DNA of 64,000 nt. It comes from Holothuria scabra (taxonomy: Eukaryota > Echinodermata > Holothuroidea > Aspidochirotida > Holothuriidae). The stretch lies in assembly GCA_037179385.1 (NCBI GenBank), contig CM074189.1:27961648-28025647 (forward strand). Direction: 5' to 3'. The notes beneath the pieces were generated by a model. The model had not been told where the DNA came from. It did not search any database and saw nothing but the letters and a program-made list of their open reading frames with translations. The position numbers were made by a program, and so were the translations under genes. The number at the start of each line of letters is the position of its first letter. Position 1 is the stretch's first letter. Positions 10,946 to 22,163 of the stretch are shown here, piece by piece.

Positions 10946-13143
10946 GAAGACCCATTATTTCGGGTATTGGGACCCTCACTGAAGGTCTTTCAGGTAATGT
11001 TGACAGTATACCTAACCTCTTGCTTCACAAAATTCCCAGTTATCTACAAGACACTACACATTTTCTTAGAAACAATTGCCCCACAGAGGCTCTCCTTGTA
11101 TCGATGGATGTCTCGGCATTGTATTCTAATATTCCACATGACCCTTACAAAAAAGGTGCGTCAACCTGTGTCTGCATCATGTGTGATCACGCGTGGAAAA
11201 ACAAAGGAAATCACACGTGTTCTTTGGTGACAAACCTGCGTTTTTGGAACCTTCTACTCACAGGTTTGACACAGGTTTTGCACACATTTCCTTGCCTTTA
11301 ATATCAAGCCACAGGTTTTGTTGAAGAATTCTTTGTTATCTCTAGTTTTTATCACCACATGTTTTGCACATAAAACCTGTGTCAAACCCGTGGCAAACCT
11401 GTGTCGAACCTCTGACAAATGATCAACCTGCGTCAATGTCAAGGGAAATCACAGGTTTTCATGCAAAAACCTGTGATAACCCCTGGAGAAAACCTGTGAA
11501 AACCTGCGAATTTGGAACCTATTGCCACACCTTTTTTGTAAGGGGCTCAGGAGGGCGCCCTCGCATGCAAAAACTGTTTTTGACCACACTTCAGATAGGA
11601 CTCTCGCATACGACCTTTCAAAAATTATTAACTTTATTTTTAAGCACAACTATTTTACTTTCCATAGTAACTTCTTCCATCTAACGAAAGGCACCGCCAT
11701 GGACACAAAAATTGCCCCGACTTATGCAAATATTTTCATGCATAAACTCGAAAGAAGGTTGCTGTCTAGCTTCCCATTACCTTCACAATACTTTCGCTAC
11801 ATCGACGATATTTTTTTTTTCATTTGGAATTATGGCAGGAATGCCCTGGAACTATTTCAGAAGCATGTTAAGTCTTTCCATGACAGCATTAAGTTTGCTT
11901 TTGAAGTTTCAAAGCGAAAAATTGCTTTCCTTCACGTTCTAGTAAAACTAGAACCATCTCTACTTCCATATACTGTAAAGACAACATATCTTGCTACATT
12001 TCGATAGTGTCCACCCAAAGAAACTAAAAAAAAGTCAATAGTATGCAGTCAATGTCTTCGCACCAAACGTATTTGCTTTGACCCCCGCTGACTACGATCG
12101 CTCGGTTTCTGCCCTCACCGGTTACTTCCTAACAAACGGATACCCCATCCACATTATCAAAAAAGGTATTCTAAAAGCTGCTTCAATCAACCGCCAGGAC
12201 CTTTTATCCTACAAAACTAAAATCCATTAACAACCGTACAATTACCTCAAACCTACACTTTAAGCCAACCGACTCGCATAACTACCTATTGTACCCTTCC
12301 AACCATCCCAAATCCTGCACTAAATCTATCCCTTATTCCCAGCCCCTGCGAGCCAGGCGAATATGTTCGGAGGATTCTGATTTTTCCACTGCCTCTGAAG
12401 AAATTTTATCCTTTTTTGAAAAACGCCATTACCCTGCCAAAATCCTCTCAAATGCCCTGCGCAGAATTCAAGGAACCAGCAGAGAGGTAGCCTTGGAGAA
12501 AAAGAACAAATCTGGTTCAAATCTACGTATTCCTTTGGTTATTTCATATCACCCTTCGGTCCGTCCTATTTTACGCGCTATCTACAAAAATGTAGAGTCG
12601 CTCCGACAAGACCCCTCAACCCGTGATGTTTTCCCGGAACCCCCCATCACTGCTTTTAGAGTTGAGAAAAATTTAGTTCGGGCTTCCCACCCACTCAATT
12701 CTTTCGACGACACCTCTGGTACCTTTCCCTGTAAATGTCCGAGGTGTAATACGTGCCCAGTTGTTGGCAAACACGACCTCGTCAACATTTCAGGCCCCAA
12801 CGGCAAAAGCTTCATTGTCAAACAAAGATTCTCCTGCATTTCCTCTAATGTAGTTTATATTTTAGCTTGTGGGAGATGTAACTCGTATGTGGGAGAGACC
12901 AAGCGCCGCCTCGCGGATCGAGTCACCGAGAACCTTAGGTCCATCAAACAGAATCTCCATGGATACCCGGTGGCTGCACATTTCAACCCCCCTTCACCTT
13001 GTTCAGTACAGCATTTAACCGTTGCGGCAGCTGTAATGTGCCGAGGCTCCGATCGTGACCTACTTAGTGCTGAAAACCGACTGATCATGAGGCTAGGTAC
13101 TCTCGTTCCACACGGGCTTAACGTTAGAATTGACCTTTTGTAA
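10946..13143 (+). pseudogene. Penelope-like element (family A), decayed RT plus GIY-YIG
   Basis: The copy starts inside the reverse transcriptase at RPIISGIGTLTE. It continues through VSMDVSALYSNIPHD (catalytic Asp), is interrupted by the MITE at 11144-11545, and resumes with GTAMDTKIAPTYANIF and FRYIDDIFF (the paired Asp). The C-terminal part from 12289 is open for 284 codons. It carries a Cys cluster (CKCPRCNTC) and a GIY-YIG-type nuclease (YILACGRCNSYVGETKRRL) and ends at 13143. Frameshifts near 12005 and 12230, the MITE and a missing N-terminus make it non-functional. A Penelope-like retroelement would encode RT and endonuclease in one protein. Confidence 0.85.
11144..11545. mobile_element. 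subrepeat-type MITE inside PLE-A (AACCTGTG family)
   Basis: About 400 bp inserted in the RT frame. The ends are inverted repeats (CTTACAAAAAAGGTG at the left, its complement at the right). The interior is packed with AACCTGTG and its complement CACAGGTT in both orientations, about a dozen near copies. The RT coding sequence resumes immediately after the right end. No clear target duplication. It resembles foldback-type elements whose inverted ends are made of short repeats. Confidence 0.7.
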
Positions 13144-13555
13144 TATTTACCCCTTTTTTGTACCAGTTTTTACTCCTTTTACACTTACCCGTTCGTGCTC
13201 GTTTTTTACTGTGTAGGCCTTATTTATAATTTTTTTTTTCCGGAGCTAGTTTTTGTCTCCTGTTTTCCCTTTTTTCCGACCATGTTCGATTTTTACGTGC
13301 ATTTTTTCATCCAGGACGCTCTTTTTCTTTTTTTGATTTGTGTTTCATCCTTCGCACTCATGTTTTCTGACAGTCACTTTCGTCCGGTTCTGTTTTTACA
13401 GCGATCGCTTCGGATTTGATGTTTGTCGTGTCCAATTGTTACTGTTGGTTGTTCAGTTTGGTATTTGCCACCTGATGAAGGGTTTATACCCGAAACGTCG
13501 TGGAGTTTTCCGCAAACTTTTAAGCACTTTTTACTACCTCTTTTCGATATATTCG
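13144..13555 (+). mobile_element. 3' untranslated region of PLE-A, shared with the 51-kb copy
   Basis: Pyrimidine-rich sequence after the ORF. The same sequence occurs inverted at 51097-51485, so it belongs to the element. It contains the hammerhead motif and ends at CTCTTTTCGA. Directly after it the sequence changes to the interior of PLE-B, so one element was inserted into, or recombined with, the other. Confidence 0.75.
13468..13503 (+). ncRNA. hammerhead ribozyme motif of PLE-A
   Basis: All core elements are in order. Stem I is CCAC (13468-13471) with GTGG (13500-13503), then CTGATGA (13472-13478), stem II GGGT/ACCC with a small loop and one extra A, GAAA (13492-13495), a minimal palindromic stem III (ACGT, 13495-13498), and the GTC cleavage triplet (13497-13499). 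Short-stem-III hammerheads thought to act as dimers are known from Penelope-like elements (Cervera and de la Peña). Self-cleavage is inferred, not shown. Confidence 0.8.
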
Positions 13556-14858
13556 CAAACCGGTTACCGAGCCTTCCACCGCCACCACCGCGGTTGTAAC
13601 CACATCTTGTCAGCTTTCTGAAGAAGAAACTAAAATTCTCTCGAAGGGATTCAATTGTTGCCACAAACCAAGGCAGAGTGACACGCAGAAATTATCGGTA
13701 GATGTGAAAGCGTTTTTCCGACGCTTGCGCCTTCGGGATTATTTTGCTGACGAAGACGGCCTAAATTCTCCACCGGACAACGATATCTCGTATTAATTTA
13801 AACCAAAAAGCACCTGGAACCCACCGAAGGGGCGTTGTCCGCAACTGGATTCATTTATTTCGGCCATTGAGAAGATTTGAAAAACTTCACCCCTTCCCCA
13901 AATTTCCGCGACAATCTCACAAAAAGTGTACGTCAGGCCATTCGAAGTCTACGGCATCGTGATGATATTGTTATCAAGCCGGCGGACAAAGGCTCTGCGA
14001 TTGTTTCAATGAGGACTCAATGTTACAGGGAGGAAGCCCTCAGATTACTTGGCAATCCCGACCACTACATACGTCTAGACTCAGATCCCACTTCGGAAAT
14101 TGCGCAAAAAGTGGAGGCGGCCATCAAAAAGATGGTTCGCAACGGCTCTATTGACTCTGAAACCGGCCCGAATCTCCTCCAGGTAGATCCTAAACCAGGC
14201 CGTTTCTATTTTCTGCCCAGAATTCACAAAACGGGTAGTCCGGGCAGACCTATTACTTCCGGCAACGGGACTGCCACGAAAAAAATTTCACAATTTGTTG
14301 ACCTGCTTATCCAATCCTTGGTCCCAGCCCTCCCCTCCTACGTTCAGGACACTACGGGCTTCATCCGAAAATTTGGGAAGATAAAAAATTTCCCGCCGGA
14401 CACAATTCTGGCAACTCTTGACGTGTCCTCGTTGTACACAAACATACCATATGAGGAAGGCATCTCCGCTTGCACCAACGCCTTCAATCCGATTCGGGGC
14501 AAAACTCCCACCAAGAAAGACCTAGGCGAACTCATGCATCTGATTCTGACCAACAACAATCTCATCTTTGGTGATGACCACTACCTCCAAATTCATGGCA
14601 CAGCCATGGGAACCAAAATGGCTCCCTCATTTGCAAACTTGTTTATGGGCAACTTCGAGCAAAAATTTCTGTCTCGACAAAATTTGAAACCACAAATTTG
14701 GTTACGTTACACAGACGACATCTTCATGATCTGGCCCCACGGTGAAGACAGTCTAAAAAATTTTATTGAGAACATCAATTCGTTCCATCCTTCCATCAAA
14801 TTTACGGCCGACCATTCCAGGTCCAGTGTCCACTTCCTAGACACCACTGTAACCATAG
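13556..14858 (+). pseudogene. Penelope-like element (family B), left part of a split copy
   Basis: Closely matches the middle of the intact frame at 22400-25132, beginning at the RKPVTEPS equivalent. It retains VIKPADKGSAIV, GRPITSGNGTA, LDVSSLYTNIP, GTAMGTKMAP and LRYTDDIFMIW (Thr in place of Phe or Ile). A stop near 13795 and a frame break near 13875 kill the frame. It stops abruptly after the codons for TVTI at 14858, and the same gene resumes at 20657. The gap is the 5.8-kb insertion. Confidence 0.85.
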
Positions 14859-15436
14859 TAGGCAGCGGGCCGTACACGAAAAAGTGCTTTCGTTTTTAAC
14901 TTTCGTGACGCACATCTGAGGGTCGGCATAAAAATTACCCACGAAGGTCAATTTTAACCTTTTGAACATCATATCAATTACCACAAGCGAACGAGTTGGC
15001 CTACGAAGAGAAATTTGAGGGTGAATTGTTGGCTTTTTGTGGCCAACGTTCATTGTAGATACTAGTTCCACGAATTTTCTGATACGTACAAAATTTGTAC
15101 AATATGCGTCGGGCAATAGGGATAAACTTTTATGTCAATTAATTGACCGGGGGGGGGGGATGACAACTTTCCCCTCATCTAGGGAAAGGTTGAATAAATC
15201 AGGAACTGGAACGAGAAAGGATAGCGAAAGGATAGCGAAGAAGGAAAATGAAATAGGCCTATAGGACAAAACAAGAATAAGAATTTGGAATAGAAAAGAG
15301 GAAGGAAATAAACACACTTGACATGAAAAACAAGAAACAGACAGAAGAGATGCGTTCAGTAAGGATACCAATAGATGATTCACATGATATTGTTCAATCA
15401 AGTCTGGTTTGCAGCAGAGTTATGAGAGAGTAAATA

Positions 15437-15475
15437 ACGTACGGTATGGTCAAGTGGTTAAAGCATCCGACTTCA
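15437..15475 (+). repeat. tRNA-like A-box segment
   Basis: GGTATGGTCAAGTGGTTAAA followed by GCATCCGACTTCAGG resembles the 5' half of a Ser/Leu-type tRNA (GGTCAAGTGGTTAA is A-box-like). No matching 3' half is visible, so it is a fragment or the head of a SINE. Confidence 0.4.
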
Positions 15476-15761
15476 GGCACGAGTACATGGGGTGGGGGCT
15501 TACTCCCCAGCCCTCTCTTTTTCGCCACGTCAACAATAAAACATATGGAAAATTAGCAGTGCAGTTCCCTCTCACCCCTGTTTTCTCTTAGGTCAGCCCC
15601 CCCCCCCTTTTTGAATGTGCGAATCCGCGCCTGGACTTACAGTTGGGAGGTCAGGAGTTCGAGTATTGTCCTGGTCATACTGAAGACTGTAAAAAACACA
15701 GCGTAAAGCAATTGAGTAGGAAAAACAAGCCAGTTAGTCACAACTGGAAAAGCTAGTCCGC

Positions 15762-16925
15762 ATACACTCTTAAAAAAAATGGGCAAAATTTGCCCAACTT
15801 TTTGACCAACACTGGGCATCTATTCAACAACCTAAACAGTTGGGCAAAACTTTAACCAACCAAATTTGGTAAAGTTTGAACCTAACTGTTGGGCAGGAAA
15901 CTACCCAACTGTTTGGTAAATGAGCATTTAAAACATACCCACTTGTTGGGCACGTCTTTTATTAAGATGTTGGGCAAATGCATTCACCAACCGTTGGTTA
16001 AACGTTAATCATGTTTTCCATAACCGTGGGTGCTTTTTCAACATCAGTTGGGCATATTCTTTAACCAACTGTTGGGCTAATCCCTAGTGCATTGCCCTAG
16101 TAAATGTGGCCATTTATAAATCAGGCTCAGATTATCCGACAATAAGGCATCATGAAGACTTGAAGATCGTGTTGAAATAAATATGAGCACATGGCAAGGA
16201 GAGAAGTATCCAATGATAGAATCAAACGATTAGGAAACCGTGATGCTGCCATAGTAAGCCAAAGGATGTAGGCTAGCCTAGTCTGTAGGCTAATCAAACT
16301 CACATTGATACATTACAGTACCAAACATAGTGTTAGGCTATGTTAGCCTAGCCTGGATGAGCAGGCGAACGTTTCGGCCATGGCTCAGTAGCAGCACCAG
16401 TTTCTTCCTAAATCGTGTTGATTATATCTTCGATATAAACATTAAATACTCCACACAACTCCTTGTACTCGTATTTAGCCTCAAACACACTCAAGAACCC
16501 CCCCCCAAGCTCCATTCCTCAAGGTAATCTGAGACATTAATCAGCGAGATAGTTGTCGTTTGATGAGCTGCTAATGACTTTGAACCACTGAGAAATGCGT
16601 ACGTACGTACGCCTGTTCTTAACTTTCACATGTTCATTGTGTGCAATGCTTTTATCACATTTACGTATGCGGAACGCGCAAAGTTTATTGCCCAACCAAT
16701 GAGCAAACATTATGCTAATTAGCAATTAATTACCCAACAAGTAGATAGACCAAATATATGCCCAACCGTTGAGTGTAAGCTTGTTAACAGTTTGCCCAAT
16801 GATTGGATAGTGGAATAAACGTGAATCGGAGAAACGTTTTTACCATTAAATGAGCAAAGTTTGACCAACATTTAACCAAAGCGTTTTACCCAACGAAAAT
16901 ATTGCCCAGTGTTTTAAGATTGTAT
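15762..16925. mobile_element. foldback-like element with TTGGGCA / TTGACCAAC subrepeats
   Basis: Inverted ends (ATACACTCTTAAAA at 15762; complement of ATACAATCTTAAAA at 16925) enclose arrays of TTGGGCA and its complement mixed with ACCAAC. The left array at 15775-16080 has more than ten copies and the right array at 16680-16915 has fewer. The centre carries no recognisable gene. Together with the elements at 11144 and 31283 it is one of several whose termini are built from a family-specific short word. Confidence 0.65.
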
Positions 16926-17589
16926 CGAAAAGTTTTATACAAAAACGATCATTTGCTCATTCTATATCAAAATTTTTTAAATGTTCTAATTAAGGTAAGC
17001 TAAATCGGTTATGCTTTGGAATGATATGTCAAGGTGAGAGGAACTCATGAAATGCCGATTTTCATTCAAAATACTTGATTTTTGACGATTTCAAAATTTT
17101 GTGACGTCATAATTTGGGGGATTTCCCCAAATTAATGGGCCATTTTATGCCTTTACTACAAGTGTTTTACGACAAAAAATATAGATCCAAATCAAAGCAA
17201 TTCTTCTCCTCCTGTTACCTGTGACATGCAGCTCCCAGAAACGCGTTTAGCTGTGTCAATATATTTGTGGAAAGAAGTGTTAATCCTCTAAATTATGTAA
17301 AATTGGGATGAAAAACGTTTTTTAGCCCATAGACATCAAATCCCATAAATTAATGATTTACGACAAAAGTAAGGGGTGTGTCCAGTCAAAAAAGCATTCA
17401 CTAGAGTTTGCAATAGTATGAACATCACAAATCCAGTTTAGCCAGACCTTAAGACACAACCCCGAATACTACATGAAGCAAAAAACCTAAAAATGCAAAA
17501 TGCGCCCGCACACTGTAACGCATTTGGGAGGTTTATGATCAAAACTTTTCGATATGTGGCGGCTCGACATAAACCAATTGGTTAGAAGT

Positions 17590-17910
17590 TGGCCATATGG
17601 GCCGTTATGTAAAACTCCGTCCATCTAACCGACTTTAGAGGAAAGGCCTCAATGGAAACTCCTTACGGCCAAGCAGAACTTAATTCCCATTGAGATCTTT
17701 TGTCCAAATTAACCAAAAGGTCTCAACAGTTTCCAAATGGTAACGGGTTTTCAAAAGGGTTTGGTTTATAAAAAGGGTAATTTTATAATTCCCTTTGAGT
17801 TTTCCATCATCTACCAAAGGGACTGCCCTTTAAATGAAAAGGGTATTTACAAAAGGTATCACTTGAAACCCTTTGGGTTGAAAGGGTTTAACCTAAAAGG
17901 GTTCCAATTT
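17590..17910. repeat. AAAGGGTTT-rich repeat segment
   Basis: About ten copies of AAAGGGTTT or its complement AAACCCTTT, in both orientations, are concentrated at 17700-17910, with one more near 18365. The layout is like the subrepeat elements nearby, but no terminal inverted repeat pair could be fixed. It may be a broken element. Confidence 0.45.
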
Positions 17911-20005
17911 TCAGCTGGGCTGCCAAAAAACTTTGACTATACCTTAAGCTGTAAAGTATAATCTCTTCTAGTGAGCATGCCTGCATGATTTTGAACCAGC
18001 GTCGAAACTCCATGAAGCCTTGGCCGTTCACTCCAAGTATAAGTTCAAACTATATGATCTATCATCAAAGAACCAATCTCAAATTTCCTGCGAGAAACTT
18101 AGCATCATGCATGTAGTAGAACTGATCGCCAGCATCTCTGTCTGCAGGAAAAAAGAAAACCGATCGTGGGGTAAAGTTTACAAAATGTGAAAATACCGAC
18201 CGGGGTGAGAGCTGTACTGTATCAATACATTATCTTCTGTCAGATGGAGAGGGGCCCAAGATTCCTAGAGATATAATCACAACAACCAGTGGTTCGAACC
18301 TGCCATGCACTTATTCATTACGCTTGATTTTGCATGTATTTCATAGGTAAACATTTCATTTGGAACCCTTTGAGCACAATTGGTTTGAAATGGTAGGCAT
18401 ACCTTTCGAAAAGTAAAAAGAAAAAAAAAACTTTTTTAAGCATAGGAGTAGGAAGCGGGGGCTGGGGGAGGAAGCTCCCCCCCCCCCAGTGAAAAATGAG
18501 GGGCGGAAGCATGCTTCCGCTCCCCCACTTCCCGTGAGTCAGAAACCCCTTTTTTAATTTTCCAAATCTCAAAAAAACAGCGAAATTTCCGGCGCGCTTT
18601 GCTCGCCGCATTATGCAACATAAAGTGCGCTAGTTCTCACTAAACTTTTCTGAGCTCTGGACATAACTTGAACAAAATCAGATATTTAAATTACCATTGT
18701 GACACCACATCATTAAGAGACACCGGCAGCTATGTTGCTATTTTTGTGACCTGTCTTTCATAACATTCCAATTTTTCTACAATTAAAGTTCTTGATTTTG
18801 AAATATTTTGTCTAAAAGGACAACAAAATTTGGGAAACTTTTGAAATGTCATCGGGGTCTGCGGGTCTGAGGGGTCGCGATTTTTCAAAATTTTGTATGC
18901 GCTCCGCGCCAATTGAAGATAGTCTCTCGAGAAAGACCGTTCCAGGCAGGGAAGCTTTGGCCTACCGTAGTCAAATGTTCTCATACACACCGCATGCGGG
19001 ACATCGAATCCAAAGTAGCGCTTGCAGTGACCTTCCGTATATCTTTGCCGCACCCGCACCAAGTTCAAACGAGTTTCAAGGATTGAATTTGTATCTGACT
19101 TTTGACGTAATCGAATTCAGTCATAATTAGACACCAAATGATCTTGAACCAAGGAAGTCGGTCCAGCTTTAGTAAAGTTATGCTTAACCGACTGAAACTA
19201 AGATTAAAAATGCGGAAATAGAAGGTAAAAAATTTTCAAGTTGATATATTTAAAAAAAAAACATATCGGGTACCGTCATTTAAAAAAATCCACAAAGGCG
19301 TAGGCTACGGGAAGAGGCGGATCCTGTTTGCCGTGAACTGAATATGAGTTCAAGTCCTATTTTGCCCGGCCGTATGTCAACACGGTACGCTGCAGGCCGA
19401 ACTGACTAGCTACATGCTACCCCTTGCCCATAAATATATGTAAATGTCAGTGCCCTGAAATAAGCACTTCCCCTACTCTGGGAGGAGTGCAGCCCACCTA
19501 CCCCCACCTGAAAGGTCTACGCCTAGTAGCAAAGATGCCAGGTCTAAATTGCGATTTCTATTGAAAAACCTGCCCCTGTCTAAAGCTATCGGCCATGTCA
19601 TGACACCCAGTCTCCAGGGGCAGGAATTTCTGATGAGATTTTGTGCCAGAAAGATCAAAATTTTAATGCATGGCTACTTTGTCGAGTGTCACAACAAGCA
19701 TTTCATCGGGAAAGGGCTGATGGCTTTTACAAAATGTGGTCAGTGTACCGTTTTCAGTTTGGCAATAGTACTGAGCTCAGAGGCTCATATTGGGACCAAA
19801 AATTTTAGTACACGAATTCCGATATTTTTTCGGAAGGGAAACCGTTCCCAGTCGCTAATAACAGCTCGACCACCAAATTTTAAGTAAGCTTGTAGCGGTT
19901 TAGGATTTTTAGATAGCGTGTAAGTTACTGCTAAGCCGAAATAAAGCTAGAACTATTCCATATAACTTGAGAACCAACACACCTCCAGATGCCAGTGCCT
20001 ATTAG

Positions 20006-20200
20006 AACCTATTACACGAAATAAAGCTTGGTGACATTCTCGCCCGTATTCGTATTATTAATCTTCCAGATTTCGACGTTCCTCGATACAAAAATGATAC
20101 TAGATGGGTTGAAGGGTATTATTCTTTTTTCAGAGATCGGAGTGACGCAGATTATACAATTTGGATCAGTATCCAGCTCGAGTTACTCATTCGCAGTTAA
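20006..20200 (+). pseudogene. coding-like fragment of unknown family in the 5.8-kb element
   Basis: A 64-codon open stretch follows an in-frame TAG. It contains LGDILARIRIINLPDFDVPR and then YKNDTRWVEGYYSFF, ending at TAA 20198-20200. The composition (charged, aromatic, few low-complexity runs) looks like protein, and the frame is also open upstream of the TAG for a few codons. I do not recognise a family. It might be a remnant of a protein once carried by the 5.8-kb element. Confidence 0.25.
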
Positions 20201-20656
20201 CGTTACGCGCGAAACCGAAGTAGCAGGGGCATAAACAGTTCCTCGTTCGCGGAAAAGTGTCCTTTTTCTTTCCACATCTTTTTACCAATTTTAATCCCAC
20301 GTACCCAAAATAACATTTAAATTAGTTTAATTTTTCATAAATTTAACATTACAGCGCATTTCAGATAATTAAAGTGCCTTTGGAACATGATTAGAGGCTG
20401 CAGCTGTAGTTTTAGTGCTGTTTGAGGAAAAGTTTACTTAAAACGTGGAAGTTGTGTGTCTAATTCACCTTGGCCAGATTTTGAATTTAAAGGAATATTT
20501 TTACTTATTTTTTCTTGATCCATAGGCCAAACGGATCGCTTGTGGTAATTGCATGGGTTATCATTTCATCTTTTTCCATCGATTCGTATTTTTTTCAATC
20601 AGACCCTCAGAAGTGCGTCACGAAGTAACACGAAAAAGCAGGACAGATTTTGGTCT

Positions 20657-21288
20657 ATAGAAAATGGTTCACTCAAAACAGACTTGTTCGACAAACCAAC
20701 GGACAAGCACAACTACCTTCTACCCAGCAGTTGCCATCCTCCGCACTGCATCAAAAACATTCCGTCAAGCACTCCGCATAAAACGCATTTGTTCCTCTGA
20801 AACAGATTTTGAAACTTGGGCAAAGTAACTATCTGGTTACCTCCGTAACTTGCAGTATTTTCGGGGTTCAATTGAAAATGCCATCAAAAAAGCAAAAGAG
20901 ACCCCTCGTTCGCAAATTCTGACGTACAAAACTCGCCAGCGCAATTGAGACAGAGTGCCATTGGTAACTGAGTACCATCCCGGTCTTCCACCACTAGCCA
21001 AATTCATCAAAAAGCATATGCCCACACTTCAGAGTACAGATCGCCTAAGGTCTATCTTTCCCCAACCACCCGTTGTTGCCTTCAAGCGGCCCTCAAATTT
21101 ACGGGACATTGTTTTGGTTTGGGCAAAATTCCAGGACAAAGCCTCAGTCGGGGAAAACAACGAAAATTTTGGTTGTTCACCTTGCCCTTCCAACTGCAAG
21201 ACGTGCGCACTGGTTGATTCCACAAAAGGCTTCCAGAGCAATCAAAATGCACGCACCTTCTAAATTAGACAAGAAATTGTCTTTATAA
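20657..21288 (+). pseudogene. Penelope-like element (family B), right part of the split copy
   Basis: Continues exactly where 14858 stops (ENGSLKTDLFDKPTDKHNYL) and covers the region between RT and endonuclease, including [12 protein letters not shown]. Frameshifts near 20760, 20825 and 20945 are evident against the intact copy at 22400-25132. It ends just before the nuclease core, where the sequence switches to PLE-A in the opposite orientation. Confidence 0.85.
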
Positions 21289-21617
21289 AATGCTATTGCC
21301 GTTGGGACCTGAAATGTTGACGAGATCGCGTTTGCCAACAACTGGACATGTATTACACCAGCCGTGTCGTTGGAAGAAGTTTGTGGGTGAGAAGCCCGAC
21401 CAAAATGGTTGGCTAAATTCTTCTCAACTCTAAAAGCAGTGATGGGGGGGGGGGGGGGTTCAGGAAAAACATCACGGGTTAAGGGGGTCTTGACGGAGCG
21501 ACTCTACATTTTTGTAGAAAGCGCGTGAAATAGGAGAAAAATTTAGTCAACCATTAAGTTCGGGCCTCCCACCCAGAAACTTCTCTCAACGACACGGTTG
21601 ATACCTTTCCTTCAGGT
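21289..21617. pseudogene. two PLE-A fragments in opposite orientation
   Basis: 21289-21530 matches the complement of PLE-A at about 12588-12810, with an expanded G run at 21446-21459. 21531-21617 matches PLE-A at about 12664-12735 in the plus orientation. The two pieces therefore form a head-to-head inversion of overlapping PLE-A sequence. Confidence 0.7.
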
Positions 21618-21975
21618 GAGAATATATAAATAGGTGTAAATATATTATATCAATCACTAATTCGGCACTTAGGGGGAAAGTTGTTATTGAAAAGTCGACC
21701 TTAAGGGGAAAAATTTTTTTGGGCGAAATAAAAGTTACGAGTACGAAAAAGGACAAGGGCGGCCTCCTAGATTTACAAAGCAGATACAATTACTTCAAAG
21801 TTGTCAAATTTACGGACACCTAGCTGTTAACACGAACGGATGGCTGGCCATTGAAATAACGTTGCTTATATCTTTAGACGTTAGGGAGAATCCTTTTTCT
21901 TATGTATTTCATTGTTATTTTTTCGCCCTATGTACGCGCAGATATAGCAATTTCCCCCTAAGGTGGGAATTAGCG

Positions 21976-22006
21976 TTATATTTATATATATATATATATA
22001 TATATA
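21976..22006. repeat. TA microsatellite at left end of PLE-B
   Basis: A short TA run abutting the first base of the PLE-B unit. A much longer TA run abuts the other end of the tandem at 26309. Confidence 0.8.
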
Positions 22007-22122
22007 AACATGACGGAGAAACTGTAAAACAACGGTGCTACAGAATTGAAAGGCTGGATCTCCGAGGAGATACAAATAGCGGAAGGCTAGAATTTAGATA
22101 AATTAAACAGCCAAAAGGTTTG

Positions 22123-22163
22123 AAGTAGAGCTTTCGAGGAATACTACCTCTTTGTCAATACTT
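22123..22163 (-). ncRNA. hammerhead-like motif of PLE-B, variant core
   Basis: On the minus strand: stem I AAGTA (22163-22159) with TACTT (22127-22123), TTGACAA where a hammerhead has CTGANGA, a stem II of AGAGG/CCTC type, GAAA (22135-22132) and a palindromic AGCT stem III followed by CTC. The stems are kept but two core positions differ from consensus (C3 to T, G8 to A), which should abolish or weaken cleavage. The identical variant is present in the second copy. Confidence 0.5.

Larger units (their letters stand above)
14859..20656. mobile_element. 5.8-kb inverted-repeat element inserted in PLE-B
   Basis: The insertion interrupts the PLE-B coding sequence exactly and duplicates ATAG (14855-14858 and 20657-20660; TAG is an alternative reading). 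Long diverged terminal inverted repeats of at least 150 bp are visible. TTCGTGACGCAC-TCTGAGGGTC lies at 14903-14924 and inverted at 20602-20624. CAATTACCACAAGCGA is at 14975-14990 and inverted near 20537-20551, followed by TTGGCCTA in both arms. The offsets from the two ends agree (43/32 and 116/105). The interior holds nested repeats and no recognisable transposase, so it is a large non-autonomous element of unassigned superfamily. Confidence 0.75.

Noticed and set aside
18481..18540. GC-rich palindromic segment with GGAAGCATGCTTCC as a possible regulatory palindrome
   Set aside because: It sits among G and C homopolymers typical of the MITE cores here; no evidence for regulation.
18730..19068. 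112-codon minus-strand frame
   Set aside because: No recognisable motif and no splice sites; lies in the interior of the non-coding 5.8-kb element.
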